The translations under genes were made by a program, and so were the position numbers. Shown one piece after another: positions 43,927 to 53,606 of a stretch of DNA of 64,000 bases; position 1 is the first letter of the stretch, and the number at the start of each line of letters is the position of its first letter. The notes below the pieces were generated by a model. It ran no database searches. It worked only from the letters and a program-made list of their open reading frames with translations, and had not been told where the DNA came from. Origin of the DNA: Shewanella algidipiscicola (GTDB lineage Bacteria > Pseudomonadota > Gammaproteobacteria > Enterobacterales > Shewanellaceae); assembly GCF_003605125.1 (NCBI RefSeq), contig NZ_QPQT01000015.1, positions 1 to 64,000 of the forward strand. The letters run 5' to 3'.

Positions 43927-44524
43927 ACTACGCCTTGCTCTCGTTCAAGCCGCTTATTGTACACAACTAACAACTTTTATGCCTTTCCATTTGCTGAATT
44001 TCTGGTTTGTTGCTATATTTGCCACGCCAATGGGGTTAAATGATGAATAAAGTGTTCACGCTTCCCCCAAAGCATGCGCTAAAAGCGGAGAGTAAAAAAC
44101 ATTACTACTGAGTAGCAAATCATTGATTTACAAGTCGTTGCATCAAAAATAAACCGAGAAAACGCGTTTGAACGACTAAACCCAGTATCTATGCCACATT
44201 TCAAAGAGGTTTCTCCAGCAAATAGCGCTCCAAATTCGAAGTTTAATTCTAACTCGTCATCAGACTGACGCTTATCGATTTTGGCATTACAGGAAAGTAC
44301 ATAGAATTTATGGGGTTGGTTGACGTTTTACAACGAATTCCTTGTTTTTAGTAATATTAAAAAATAAGCCATAAATAGGTTGCGACACGCAGTGATTGCG
44401 TTTTACAGACAATGCGCACCTTAGCCCAGAACCAAGCCGCGAGGCTTCACTCATCAAATCTGGGCCCGTAATGCATCGAAATTTGCGAGTCTGATGACCC
44501 TATTTTAAGAAGAAATACGTCATC
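43927..44524. other. Long region upstream of rne; probable promoters and rne leader
   Basis: The 598 bases between rluC and rne hold no supported gene. A length of this kind is expected, because rne messages in enteric bacteria carry a long 5' leader through which RNase E controls its own synthesis. A TTGACG at 44320-44325 may be a -35 element, but no -10 at a suitable distance is convincing. A very short frame (44043-44111) follows GGGG but is not accepted as a gene. Confidence 0.5.
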
Positions 44525-47500
44525 ATGAAACGGATGTTAATTAATGCAACTCAATCTGAAGAGTTGCGCGTTGCCCTCGTTGATGGGCAACAACTGTATG
44601 ACCTAGATATCGAAAGCCCAGGTCACGAACAGAAAAAAGCCAATATTTACAAAGGTAAAATTACCCGCGTAGAACCCTCTCTAGAAGCCGCGTTTGTAGA
44701 CTATGGCGCCGACCGCCATGGCTTCTTGCCATTGAAAGAAATTGCGCGCGAATACTTTCCTAACGGTTACTCGTTCCAAGGCCGCCCTAACATCAAAGAA
44801 GTGGTGAAAGAAGGTCAAGAAGTCATTGTTCAAATAGATAAAGAAGAGCGCGGCAATAAAGGCGCAGCATTAACGACCTTTATCAGCTTGGCCGGCTCTT
44901 ATTTGGTACTGATGCCAAACAATCCTCGCGCTGGGGGTATTTCTCGTCGTATCGAAGGTGATGAGCGTACCGAACTAAAAGCGGCGATGTCTGAGCTTGA
45001 AGTGCCACAAGGCATGGGGCTTATTGTCCGTACCGCCGGTGTAGGTAAAGATGCCGCGGAATTAAAGTGGGACTTAAAAGTCTTGCAGCACCACTGGACC
45101 GCAATTGAAGAAGCAGCTAAAACACGTCCAGCGCCATTTCTTATTCACCAAGAAAGTAACGTTATCGTGCGTGCTATCCGCGATTACTTACGCCGTGATG
45201 TAGGCGAAGTCCTTATCGACCATCCGCGTATTTATGAGCAAGCTAAACAGCATGTTGCACTCGTTCGCCCTGACTTTGTCGACCGCATTAAGCACTATGA
45301 TGCCGAAGTACCACTGTTTACTCACTTCCAGATTGAAACCCAAATCGAATCGGCTTTCCAGCGTGAAGTGCGTCTGCCATCTGGTGGGTCAATTGTTATC
45401 GACCCGACCGAAGCATTAACGTCAATCGATATTAACTCTGCCCGTGCCACCAAAGGCGGTGATATTGAAGAGACAGCTCTGAACACCAACCTTGAAGCCG
45501 CCGACGAAATTGCACGCCAATTACGTTTACGTGACCTAGGTGGTTTGGTGGTGATTGATTTCATCGATATGACCCCAGTCAGACATCAACGTGAAGTTGA
45601 AAACAGAATGCGCGATGCCGTTCACCACGACAGAGCGCGCGTACAACTAGGGCGTATTTCGCGTTTTGGTTTGATGGAAATGTCACGCCAACGCTTGCGT
45701 CCATCACTGGAAGAGTCTGCTGCCCACTTGTGCCCACGTTGTCATGGTCAAGGTACGATTCGCGGTACCGAATCATTAGCGCTGTCCATTTTGCGCCTAA
45801 TGGAAGAAGAAGCGATCAAAGAAAACACCTCGCAAATTGAAGCCGTGGTACCTGTGGATGTTGCTGCATTTCTACTCAATGAAAAACGCAAGGCAATCCG
45901 CATCACCGAGCAGCGTCACAACGTCGAAGTGTATGTGATCCCAGATCCCAACATGACCACACCCGATTATCGTGTTTCACGTCACCGTAAAGATGACCAA
46001 ATTAGCGAATCAAGCTACAAGCTACTTGAAAAGCAAGAGTCTAAACTTTATGAGCCACGTAAACTTGAACGTGCCGCTTCACCAGAGCCAGCATTAAAAG
46101 GCTACGCAGCGCCAACACAAGAGCCAAAGTCTGAGATTCCTGCTCAGAAGCCTGTACAAAAAGCCGCTGACGTTAAACAGCCTGGCTTATTGTCAAAGCT
46201 GCTTACTGCTGTGAGTAATCTCTTTAGCGCCAGTGAGCCAAGCAAAGAAGAGACTGAAAGCAAATCTCAGCCTCGTCGTAATACACAAAGCCGTAGTAAT
46301 GGTCGTCGCAACACCCGTCGTAACGATACTCGTAAAAATCGTGATGACAGCGACAACAAAGAGACTGATAACAAGCGCACCCGCTCGCCTAAGGCTGATG
46401 CAAGTGATGCTCGCCCAACTAAAGCGCGTAATGACAACAAGCGTGTTAAACGTGACGATACCAAAACACGCAGCCCACAAAAGGCCGCTGAAGAGGTTAG
46501 CACTGAGCAAGAGCAGCAACCTAAACAGGAAGCCGCAAGAGAGCGTCGTCAACGTCGTAACATGCGTCGTAAAGTCCGTGTTCAGACCGAACAGCAACAA
46601 GCTGATGAAGCAGCGTTAGCATTGCAAGCACAAACTCAAGATGTCGAGGTTGAGCCAAAGTCTGATACCAAACAAGCTGATGTAGCAACGCCACAAGATG
46701 AGCAAAATGCCCGTCCAAAGCGTCAACCTCGTAAAGCTAAGCCAAAGCAAAATAAAGCGGCAGATAACGCAGCAAATGCTTCGGAGTCTAGCGCTGTTGA
46801 ATCAAAAGCTGTTGATACTGATGCTGAATCCTTAAAAGCTATTGAACCAAAACCAGCGCAAAACGCTGACTCGGCTAACGAGATGCAATCTACGCAAGAG
46901 CAGGCTCAGAGTGATAATGAAACAGCAATTCAAGCTCAAGCGAATAATGATGACAACTCAGCCGACAACAATGACGCAGACGCCGATAACAAACGTGAGC
47001 CACGTGATGGTCAACGTCGCAGTCGTCGTAGTCCTCGTCACCTGAGAGCAGCAGGCCAACGTCGTCGTCGTGACGAAGATGGCGACCAAGAAAGCCGCTC
47101 AGACAATGGCCAGCCAGCGTTCATCCCCAATGATGTTGAAACCGCGCCAATCCTTGATAATGATGTGGCTCAGTCTGGCACCACGAACCCGGTGAACAAG
47201 ATCGAGCCTGTGCCGCAAACCTCTGGTGAAACGGCTGCGTCAGATGAAGCACCAGCGAAAGTCACGGTTAACGCAGAAACTACCGAAGTCAAAACGACAG
47301 AAGCTAACGCATCAACTGATACTGTAGCTCAAGAGACTCAGCCTGTAGCTAAAACTCAGGCTGTAGTTACCGCGACAGATGGTTCAGAGAACCGTGACGC
47401 AAAAGCTGACAAAAAGGCCTCTAAGCCTAAAGGCCGTGCCACTTCATCATCAAGTGCATCAAACACTTCAGCCAATACCACTGCCGACAGTGTCAAGGCT

Positions 47501-47986
47501 GATAATGTAGTTGATAGTGTTAAAGCTGACGATGTACAGGCGGCTAACGCGCAAGTAGCGACTCAAGAGCATGTTGCAACACCGGCTGCAACAAAAGTAG
47601 AGCCAGCGGCAGAATCGATAACAATCGAACCTAAAGTTGCAGCACCAGCCGAGGCTAATACCGCTGCGGTATCGACTCAAGCTTCGCCTAAGTCGGTTTC
47701 TGCGCCTATGGCCAAGCCAGCTAAGATTGAAGCAACGGCAGTATCTACTCAACCTAAAACTTCGGCACCTGCAGTGGCAGTGTCGGTAGCAAAGGCTAAA
47801 ACGGCAGCTAAACCCACCAGCCGTTTTGGTACTATGGTCAGTTCGAGCATGACTAAGCCAACGATAGAGGCTCGTCCCAATGTTGACATCCCCACTGGGC
47901 GTCAATATGAGGCGTCAACAAAAGAAGCAACGACTGAGCCGACAACTCGTGGTAATAGTGCCAATTCGGAGATGGCTCGTCCTTAA
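44525..47986 (+). CDS. rne: Ribonuclease E
   Basis: The endonuclease that starts most mRNA decay and processes rRNA and tRNA, and the scaffold of the degradosome at the inner membrane. Of 1153 residues, the first ~520 are the catalytic half: S1 domain (about 38-120), 5'-sensor/RNase H parts, and the DNase-I-like domain with catalytic aspartates in TSIDINSAR and [10 protein letters not shown]. The zinc-link CPRC follows (near residue 405). The C-terminal ~600 residues are disordered, with Arg-rich stretches ([20 protein letters not shown]) for RNA binding and a conserved end ([14 protein letters not shown]), a candidate partner-binding site. The half beyond 530 is much rearranged compared with E. 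coli, as expected. Confidence 0.96.
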   Translation: MKRMLINATQSEELRVALVDGQQLYDLDIESPGHEQKKANIYKGKITRVEPSLEAAFVDYGADRHGFLPLKEIAREYFPNGYSFQGRPNIKEVVKEGQEVIVQIDKEERGNKGAALTTFISLAGSYLVLMPNNPRAGGISRRIEGDERTELKAAMSELEVPQGMGLIVRTAGVGKDAAELKWDLKVLQHHWTAIEEAAKTRPAPFLIHQESNVIVRAIRDYLRRDVGEVLIDHPRIYEQAKQHVALVRPDFVDRIKHYDAEVPLFTHFQIETQIESAFQREVRLPSGGSIVIDPTEALTSIDINSARATKGGDIEETALNTNLEAADEIARQLRLRDLGGLVVIDFIDMTPVRHQREVENRMRDAVHHDRARVQLGRISRFGLMEMSRQRLRPSLEESAAHLCPRCHGQGTIRGTESLALSILRLMEEEAIKENTSQIEAVVPVDVAAFLLNEKRKAIRITEQRHNVEVYVIPDPNMTTPDYRVSRHRKDDQISESSYKLLEKQESKLYEPRKLERAASPEPALKGYAAPTQEPKSEIPAQKPVQKAADVKQPGLLSKLLTAVSNLFSASEPSKEETESKSQPRRNTQSRSNGRRNTRRNDTRKNRDDSDNKETDNKRTRSPKADASDARPTKARNDNKRVKRDDTKTRSPQKAAEEVSTEQEQQPKQEAARERRQRRNMRRKVRVQTEQQQADEAALALQAQTQDVEVEPKSDTKQADVATPQDEQNARPKRQPRKAKPKQNKAADNAANASESSAVESKAVDTDAESLKAIEPKPAQNADSANEMQSTQEQAQSDNETAIQAQANNDDNSADNNDADADNKREPRDGQRRSRRSPRHLRAAGQRRRRDEDGDQESRSDNGQPAFIPNDVETAPILDNDVAQSGTTNPVNKIEPVPQTSGETAASDEAPAKVTVNAETTEVKTTEANASTDTVAQETQPVAKTQAVVTATDGSENRDAKADKKASKPKGRATSSSSASNTSANTTADSVKADNVVDSVKADDVQAANAQVATQEHVATPAATKVEPAAESITIEPKVAAPAEANTAAVSTQASPKSVSAPMAKPAKIEATAVSTQPKTSAPAVAVSVAKAKTAAKPTSRFGTMVSSSMTKPTIEARPNVDIPTGRQYEASTKEATTEPTTRGNSANSEMARP

Positions 47987-48007
47987 GGGGTAGCCATTAT
48001 TGAACTC

Positions 48008-48041
48008 AAAAAGCCATGCTGAGCAGCATGGCTTTTTATTT
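48008..48041 (+). terminator. Terminator downstream of rne
   Basis: AGCCATGCT-GAGC-AGCATGGCT stem between A-run and T-run. Confidence 0.9.
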
Positions 48042-48113
48042 TACTGTGGTCAAAATTTTGCTAGTATGCGCGACCCATTCCACTTCAACCTATCATTTAA
48101 TATCAGAGGCTAA

Positions 48114-49673
48114 ATGTTCGATCTTATTCGCCACAAAACCGCTAGCCATAGAGCCGATTTACTTTCGGGGTTAACCGTTGCGTTAGCCTTGGTACCAGAA
48201 GCTGTCGCCTTTGCATTCGTTGCTGGCGTAGAGCCCATGGTTGGTCTTTATGCAGCCTTTATCATGGGACTGGTCACCGCATTGATTGGTGGACGCCCAG
48301 GAATGATTTCAGGTGCAACTGGCGCCATGGCCGTCGTCATGGTGGCACTGGTAGCCGAACACGGTATTCAGTACCTATTTGCAGCCGTCGTACTCGCTGG
48401 ACTTATCCAGATTAGCTGTGGCCTGCTCAAATTAGGCAAGTTTATTCGCATCGTGCCTTACCCTGTAATGATTGGTTTCGTCAACGGCCTTGCGATTGTG
48501 ATTTTTCTGGCACAGCTTGGTCAATTCAAAACCCCCGATGCTAATGGAGTACTGACTTGGTTACCGCAAGATCAACTCATACTGATGTTAGGGTTAGTAG
48601 CATTAACAATGGCGATTATTCAGTTTTTGCCTAAGCTGACAAATGCTATCCCCTCTTCTCTGGCGGCTATCCTCACGGTAACGGCCTTGGTAGTCTATTT
48701 CGATCTTGATACCCGCAACGTATTAGACTTCTTAAAGTCTATGAGTGGTGATGACAATGCCACCATAGCAGGCTCGCTGCCAACATTTGCCATCCCTGAA
48801 GTGGCCTTTAACTTAGAAACCTTATACATTATTTTGCCCTACTCCTTTATTCTTGCTGCAGTCGGCTTAATCGAGTCACTGTTAACCCTCACAGTGATCG
48901 ACGAAATGACTGGCACTCGTGGCAAAGGTAACAAAGAGTGTATTGGTCAAGGCATTGGTAATATGACCAGCGGCTTCTTTGGTGCCATGGGCGGTTGTGC
49001 CATGATTGGTCAATCGATGATTAATATCAACTCTGGCGGGCGTGGACGTCTCTCGGGGATCACGGCTGCTGTAGCACTCCTGGCCTTTATCTTATTTGGC
49101 TCATCTTTAATCGAAATGATCCCTCTGGCGGCGCTAGTTGGTGTGATGTTTATGGTTGTTCTCGGTACGTTTGAATGGGCCAGCTTTAAGGTAATGCGTA
49201 AAGTGCCTAAGCACGATGCTTTCGTGATCATCTTAGTTACCGTTGTCACCGTGTTTACCGATCTTGCGTTTGCTGTATTTGTGGGCGTGATTGTGTCCGC
49301 CTTGGTATTTGCTTGGGAACATGCAAAGCACATCAACGTGGATGTGAGCCAAGATGCTAACGGCTGGAAAGTGTACAAGCTCAATGGTCCGCTCTTCTTT
49401 GGTTCGGTGGCTCACTTCTTAGAACTGTTTGATGCTAAATCTGATCCACAAGATGTTATCGTTGACTTCCAAAACTCACGGGTGTGCGATCACTCCGCGT
49501 TAGGTGCAATCGACACTTTAGCCGAACGTTACGTGAGCAGTGGTAAAAAACTGCATTTACGTCACTTAAGCCAAGATTGTAAGCAATTGCTGCACAAAGC
49601 AGGCGATCTGGTTGAGGTTAACTTTATCGAAGATCCGCACTACAAGATTGCCGATGATAAACTCGACTCATAG
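48114..49673 (+). CDS. SulP family inorganic anion transporter
   Basis: A 519-residue SulP (SLC26-like) permease with about 12 hydrophobic segments and a C-terminal STAS domain at about 425-515 ([39 protein letters not shown]). The N-terminal [30 protein letters not shown] motif is the SulP signature. Sulfate, bicarbonate or other anions are possible; members of this clade often import bicarbonate in marine bacteria, but the substrate cannot be told here. AGAGG lies before the ATG. The gene is single. Confidence 0.9.
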   Translation: MFDLIRHKTASHRADLLSGLTVALALVPEAVAFAFVAGVEPMVGLYAAFIMGLVTALIGGRPGMISGATGAMAVVMVALVAEHGIQYLFAAVVLAGLIQISCGLLKLGKFIRIVPYPVMIGFVNGLAIVIFLAQLGQFKTPDANGVLTWLPQDQLILMLGLVALTMAIIQFLPKLTNAIPSSLAAILTVTALVVYFDLDTRNVLDFLKSMSGDDNATIAGSLPTFAIPEVAFNLETLYIILPYSFILAAVGLIESLLTLTVIDEMTGTRGKGNKECIGQGIGNMTSGFFGAMGGCAMIGQSMININSGGRGRLSGITAAVALLAFILFGSSLIEMIPLAALVGVMFMVVLGTFEWASFKVMRKVPKHDAFVIILVTVVTVFTDLAFAVFVGVIVSALVFAWEHAKHINVDVSQDANGWKVYKLNGPLFFGSVAHFLELFDAKSDPQDVIVDFQNSRVCDHSALGAIDTLAERYVSSGKKLHLRHLSQDCKQLLHKAGDLVEVNFIEDPHYKIADDKLDS

Positions 49674-49763
49674 GCAGCCCTACTCATAGGCGCTCATGAT
49701 ATTAATTAATGCTTGTCTATTATGAGTAGTTAAGAGCGACTCATAGTAGCTACCTATTCGTGG

Positions 49764-50672
49764 CTAACTTTGCTTAATTTTATCGGCAAAGCGCATCTTA
49801 AACTTATCCACCTTAGGTTTAACCACCAACTGGCAATAAGGTTGCTCACCATTGTTGGCAAAATAATCCTTATGATAAGCTTCCGCCGGATAAAAATGTT
49901 GAAACGCCACTAATTCGGTCACTATCGGCGCATCAAATAGCTGGGCTTCAGTAAGCTTGGCTATCAGGGCTGATGCGGTATTTATTTGTGCTTCATCATG
50001 GGCAAAAATGACCGAACGATACTGTGTTCCAACATCATTGCCCTGACGATTTAACGTGGTGGGGTCGTGACTATTAAAAAATACATCGAGTAATTCAGCA
50101 AAGCTAATTTGCTCTGCATCAAACTCAATATGCACTACCTCTGCATGGCCAGTCGTCCCAGTGCACACCTGTTTATAATTGGCGCTGGTTTCATCACCAC
50201 CACTATAGCCAGATTGTACCGATGTCACCCCATCAAGCTGAGCAAAAATGGCCTCTAAACACCAAAAGCAACCACCACCTAGGGTAGCCCATTGATGCTT
50301 GTTAGTAACAGGCGTTGCAATTGCCGGTTTAAACACCATAGATACCGAATTAACACAATGGCGGGTATTTTTCTCCGTTAAATATTCGCCTTCAAATACA
50401 TGGCCCAAGTGCGCGCCACACTGCTGACAGACTATTTCGGTACGCTGACCGTCGGCATCGGCTAAACGTTTAATAGCACCTGGGATCTCATCATCAAACG
50501 CAGGCCAACCACAATGGGCATTAAATTTATGCTCACTGCGATATAAAGGCGCATCACACCGCTTACAATGATAAACGCCTAAGGCATCATGATGGTTATA
50601 TTCACCACTAAAAGGCTGCTCAGTGCCCTTGCCTTCGATAACATACTGCTCGAACTCGGTTAATTCACGCAT
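49764..50672 (-). CDS. Bifunctional methionine sulfoxide reductase, MsrB-MsrA fusion
   Basis: A 302-residue fusion repairing both methionine sulfoxide isomers. Residues 1-115 are the MsrB domain: zinc cysteines C36-x2-C39 and C82-x2-C85, the CGWPAF motif, and catalytic C106 in RHCVNSVSMVF. Residues 128-290 are the MsrA domain with catalytic C135 in GGGCFWCLEAIF and the SGYSGG and HAEVVHIEFD motifs. The order MsrB then MsrA is less common than MsrA-MsrB. No signal peptide is seen, so it is cytoplasmic. It is a single gene. Confidence 0.93.
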   Translation of the reverse strand: MRELTEFEQYVIEGKGTEQPFSGEYNHHDALGVYHCKRCDAPLYRSEHKFNAHCGWPAFDDEIPGAIKRLADADGQRTEIVCQQCGAHLGHVFEGEYLTEKNTRHCVNSVSMVFKPAIATPVTNKHQWATLGGGCFWCLEAIFAQLDGVTSVQSGYSGGDETSANYKQVCTGTTGHAEVVHIEFDAEQISFAELLDVFFNSHDPTTLNRQGNDVGTQYRSVIFAHDEAQINTASALIAKLTEAQLFDAPIVTELVAFQHFYPAEAYHKDYFANNGEQPYCQLVVKPKVDKFKMRFADKIKQS

Positions 50673-50950
50673 AGATAACTACTCTCTATTGATTCTCTTT
50701 TTACGGCTAAATGGCGCCACCAAGATGCCGATACACTAACACACGGTAACAGATTAAAGACCGACTGATTGAGTCTGATATTACACTATAGGCTAGGATC
50801 CTTCAGTGTTAATACTATCAGTTAACCACCCAAATAAAGGCCAGTGATCATTACGAAGCACACGGGTTATAGGGACAATATTAAGGTGATATGCATCACA
50901 CTTAATTTGCCCAACAGCAGCGACAACGGTAAACTCTCGCCAAGATATAC

Positions 50951-51216
50951 TAGGGCCTGTTGATCTTTGCTGGTTAAATGTTGTTCGAAACAAAAACCTT
51001 TTAATCAGGCGAGTGGATTGCAGCCTAGTCATCTAAGCAAAATTCACTTAACTAAAGAGTAAAACGTTTTTAGCCGAACCCTTCGGGCAGCGTTTGTTGG
51101 GTATTTTTACTACGTTCTCAGCTTTTATGTAGAATAAATACACTACAAAGCTTCTGCCTTGTATAAATACCCAGCAATTCGCTGCAAAAACAACCTTGAA
51201 AGTTCAACAGGCCCTA
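50951..51216. mobile_element. MITE-like element, 266 bp, with 13-bp terminal inverted repeats
   Basis: The ends TAGGGCCTGTTGA (50951-50963) and TCAACAGGCCCTA (51204-51216) are perfect inverted repeats, including a TA at each edge that may be a target duplication, as in IS630/Tc1-mariner and some IS5-type elements. Past the first 13 bases similarity continues imperfectly (CTTT on both ends). Inside, GCAGCG-TTTGTTGGGTATTTTTA near 51089 pairs imperfectly with TATAAATACCCAGCAATTCGCTGC near 51163, so a long hairpin is possible. No transposase is encoded. It lies between the msrBA and oxygenase genes. Confidence 0.75.
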
Positions 51217-51231
51217 ACAAGAAAACCAAAT

Positions 51232-52071
51232 ATGAAATTAGAAACAATCGATTATCAAGCACCCGATAGCGCTGCGCGTTTTGTCCAATCGCTGCGCGAT
51301 ACCGGCTTTGGCGTATTATCCAACCACACTATCGACAAAACACTGGTTGAAACCATCTATAGTCAGTGGCAAGCCTTCTTTAACAGTGATGAAAAACAGG
51401 ACTTCCTGTTTAAAGCAGAAACCCATGACGGCTTCTTCCCTGCCAGCATCTCTGAAACCGCTAAGGGTCATAGCGTTAAAGACATCAAAGAGTATTATCA
51501 TGTTTACCCTTGGGGACGCATTCCAGACTCGCTTAGAGACAATATTCTCGCCTATTATCAACAAGCCAATAGCCTAGCAGCCGAGTTACTCAGTTGGGTA
51601 GAAATGCACACACCAGCAGAAGTGGCGATCAACTACTCTATTGCACTGCCTAAGATGATAGAAGATAGCCATAAAACACTACTGCGGATTTTGCATTATC
51701 CACCGATGTCAGGCGATGAAGAGATGGGCGCGATACGAGCTGCAGCGCATGAAGATATTAACTTATTAACTGTGTTACCCGCCGCGAGTGAGCCCGGTTT
51801 ACAAGTACAAACCAAAACAGGTGAATGGTTAGATGTCCCCAGTGACTTTGGCAACATCATCATCAATATTGGCGATATGCTACAAGAAGCCTCAGGCGGT
51901 TACTTCCCCTCGACAACTCATCGAGTGATTAACCCAGAAGGGATGGATCGTAATCGCTCGCGTATCTCGCTTCCCTTGTTCTTACACCCTAAACCTGAAG
52001 TGGTACTCTCTGACCGTTACACTGCAGAGAGTTATCTAATGGAGCGTTTACGCGAACTCGGCGTTATCTAG
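51232..52071 (+). CDS. 2-oxoglutarate/Fe(II)-dependent oxygenase (isopenicillin-N-synthase-like)
   Basis: A 279-residue oxygenase. The iron triad is H173-x-D175 (AHEDINLL) and H230 (STTHRVINP), and the 2-oxoglutarate-binding R-x-S is R244-x-S246. The N-terminal DIOX_N-like domain is short. The start ATG at 51232 is used because earlier in-frame starts fall inside the MITE. The ribosome site before it is weak (ACAAGAAAACC), and the MITE ends only 15 bases upstream. The substrate is not known; family members hydroxylate or cyclise small molecules. Terminator at 52086. Confidence 0.88.
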   Translation: MKLETIDYQAPDSAARFVQSLRDTGFGVLSNHTIDKTLVETIYSQWQAFFNSDEKQDFLFKAETHDGFFPASISETAKGHSVKDIKEYYHVYPWGRIPDSLRDNILAYYQQANSLAAELLSWVEMHTPAEVAINYSIALPKMIEDSHKTLLRILHYPPMSGDEEMGAIRAAAHEDINLLTVLPAASEPGLQVQTKTGEWLDVPSDFGNIIINIGDMLQEASGGYFPSTTHRVINPEGMDRNRSRISLPLFLHPKPEVVLSDRYTAESYLMERLRELGVI

Positions 52072-52085
52072 TCACCTCAGCCTAT

Positions 52086-52113
52086 AAAAGCGTCTATTGA
52101 CGCTTTTTATTTG
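52086..52113 (+). terminator. Terminator after the oxygenase gene
   Basis: AAAAGCGTC-TATT-GACGCTTTT stem and five T. Confidence 0.85.
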
Positions 52114-52176
52114 TGATTTTTATACCATATCAAGGTAAAATTACGCTCAACATCTGTTAGTAAGTAGAGTATAAAC

Positions 52177-53115
52177 ATGGCAATTCAGTGGTATCCCGGT
52201 CACATGCACAAGGCACGTAAAGAGATTGAAGAGGTCATGCCTCAGATCGATCTCGTGATCGAGGTGCTCGATGCTCGCATCCCCTTTAGCAGTGAAAACC
52301 CCATGGTAAAAACACTGCGCGGTGACAAGCCATGCATAAAATTACTCAATAAATCCGATCTCGCCGACCCTGCTACCACACAGTTATGGATCGATCACTT
52401 AGAGCAGGAACAAGGTGTAAAAGCCATGGCGATCACCACCTTACAAGCCGCGCAAGTACGTAAAGTTCCTGATCTGTGCCGTAAGCTGGTCCCCAGTCGA
52501 GACACCACAGAAAAAGATATTCGTACCATGATCATGGGTATTCCTAACGTTGGAAAATCTACTATTATCAATATTTTGGCTGGTAGAGTCATAGCTAAAA
52601 CTGGTAATGAACCCGCGGTGACTAAAAGACAGCAACGCATCAATCTTAAAAACGGTATTGTGCTGTCTGACACACCCGGTATTTTATGGCCAAAAGTGGA
52701 CAATGAAGCCAGCAGCTACCGCTTAGCCGTCACCGGTGCGATTAAAGATACTGCGATGGAATATGAAGATGTCGCTATGTTCGCCGCTGAGTATTTTTTA
52801 ACGGCTTACCCTGAGGCTATAGCTGAACGCTATAAACTAAAAGCGCTCCCTAAAGATGATATCGGCCTGCTGGAAGCCATTGGCCGTAAACGCGGCGCAC
52901 TCAGACCTGGCGGACGTATCGATCTGCATAAAGCCTCTGAACTACTATTACATGAATTTCGCTCAGGTAAGATAGGCCAATTATCACTAGAAACCCCCGC
53001 CATGGCTGAAGCAGAAAAGGCAGAAGTCGCCCGCATATTGGCCGAAAAAGAGGCGCTAAAACAGCAAAAGCTGGAAGCTGAACGACTCAAGCGTTCAGGC
53101 ATTCGCCATAGCTAA
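52177..53115 (+). CDS. ylqF: Ribosome biogenesis GTPase YlqF/RbgA
   Basis: A 312-residue circularly permuted GTPase. The G-motifs come in the order G4 (LLNKSDLAD, near 57), G1 (GIPNVGKST, near 121), and G3 (DTPGILWP, near 166), characteristic of the YlqF/YRG family. The N-terminal WYPGHMHKARKEI motif and the C-terminal RNA-binding helical domain (about 230-310) are present. In Bacillus, RbgA acts late in 50S assembly. It is a single gene, followed by a hairpin. No sign of disruption. Confidence 0.92.
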   Translation: MAIQWYPGHMHKARKEIEEVMPQIDLVIEVLDARIPFSSENPMVKTLRGDKPCIKLLNKSDLADPATTQLWIDHLEQEQGVKAMAITTLQAAQVRKVPDLCRKLVPSRDTTEKDIRTMIMGIPNVGKSTIINILAGRVIAKTGNEPAVTKRQQRINLKNGIVLSDTPGILWPKVDNEASSYRLAVTGAIKDTAMEYEDVAMFAAEYFLTAYPEAIAERYKLKALPKDDIGLLEAIGRKRGALRPGGRIDLHKASELLLHEFRSGKIGQLSLETPAMAEAEKAEVARILAEKEALKQQKLEAERLKRSGIRHS

Positions 53116-53124
53116 CCGCTAAGC

Positions 53125-53156
53125 GCTCAATGCGGATATAACGACCCGCATTGAGC
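53125..53156 (+). terminator. Terminator-like hairpin after ylqF
   Basis: An 11-base perfect stem GCTCAATGCGG / CCGCATTGAGC with a 10-base loop; a poor T-run (ATATTTTTA) follows at a distance. Confidence 0.55.
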
Positions 53157-53606
53157 CTATTGAGATATTTTTATCACAAACACCTGATATCAATAATATT
53201 TATTATCTGACACACCATGCTGGTTAAATAGCAATCAAACCAAGTCAATCAAACCATTAAATAGAGTTTGTCACATCATTATTGTGTTCACTTATCCAAC
53301 AAACACATGTTCCCATAACTTTTTTGTGGATTAATATCACAATTTAAAAATTAGGCCACTCTCAGCAGTTATCGCTTTTCGACCAACCAAACAGATTAAA
53401 ATTTACCCTAATCATTCAAATAAGCCTCATTTAGAGTCTTAAATCAAACTAGGTTATCACTCAACATCCCAACAATCGCATCTTATGCGCAACAGATACA
53501 AACAAAGCAAAACAGCCGTATCAGAATGTAACGCGTTGATCATAAATACAAAATAATTTATAACACACATCACATTTATTGATATGCTTAATAGCTGGAT
53601 GTGGTG
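53157..53606. other. AT-rich gap upstream of the chemoreceptor gene
   Basis: About 450 bases of AT-rich sequence with no supported gene. It presumably holds the chemoreceptor promoter. No repeat, RNA gene or clear operator is seen. Confidence 0.5.

Noticed and set aside
44043..44111. 22-codon frame (MNKVFTLPPKHALKAE...) in the region upstream of rne
   Set aside because: GGGG lies in front of it, but it is very short and has no other support; kept only as a note in the rne upstream region.
46193..46619. Long overlapping frames on both strands within the C-terminal half of rne
   Set aside because: They are shadows of the biased Arg/Lys/Gln/Ala codons of RNase E, with no start signals.
50793..51032. 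79-codon minus-strand frame upstream of the oxygenase gene
   Set aside because: Part of it lies inside the left end of the MITE-like element and the remainder has no protein-like features.
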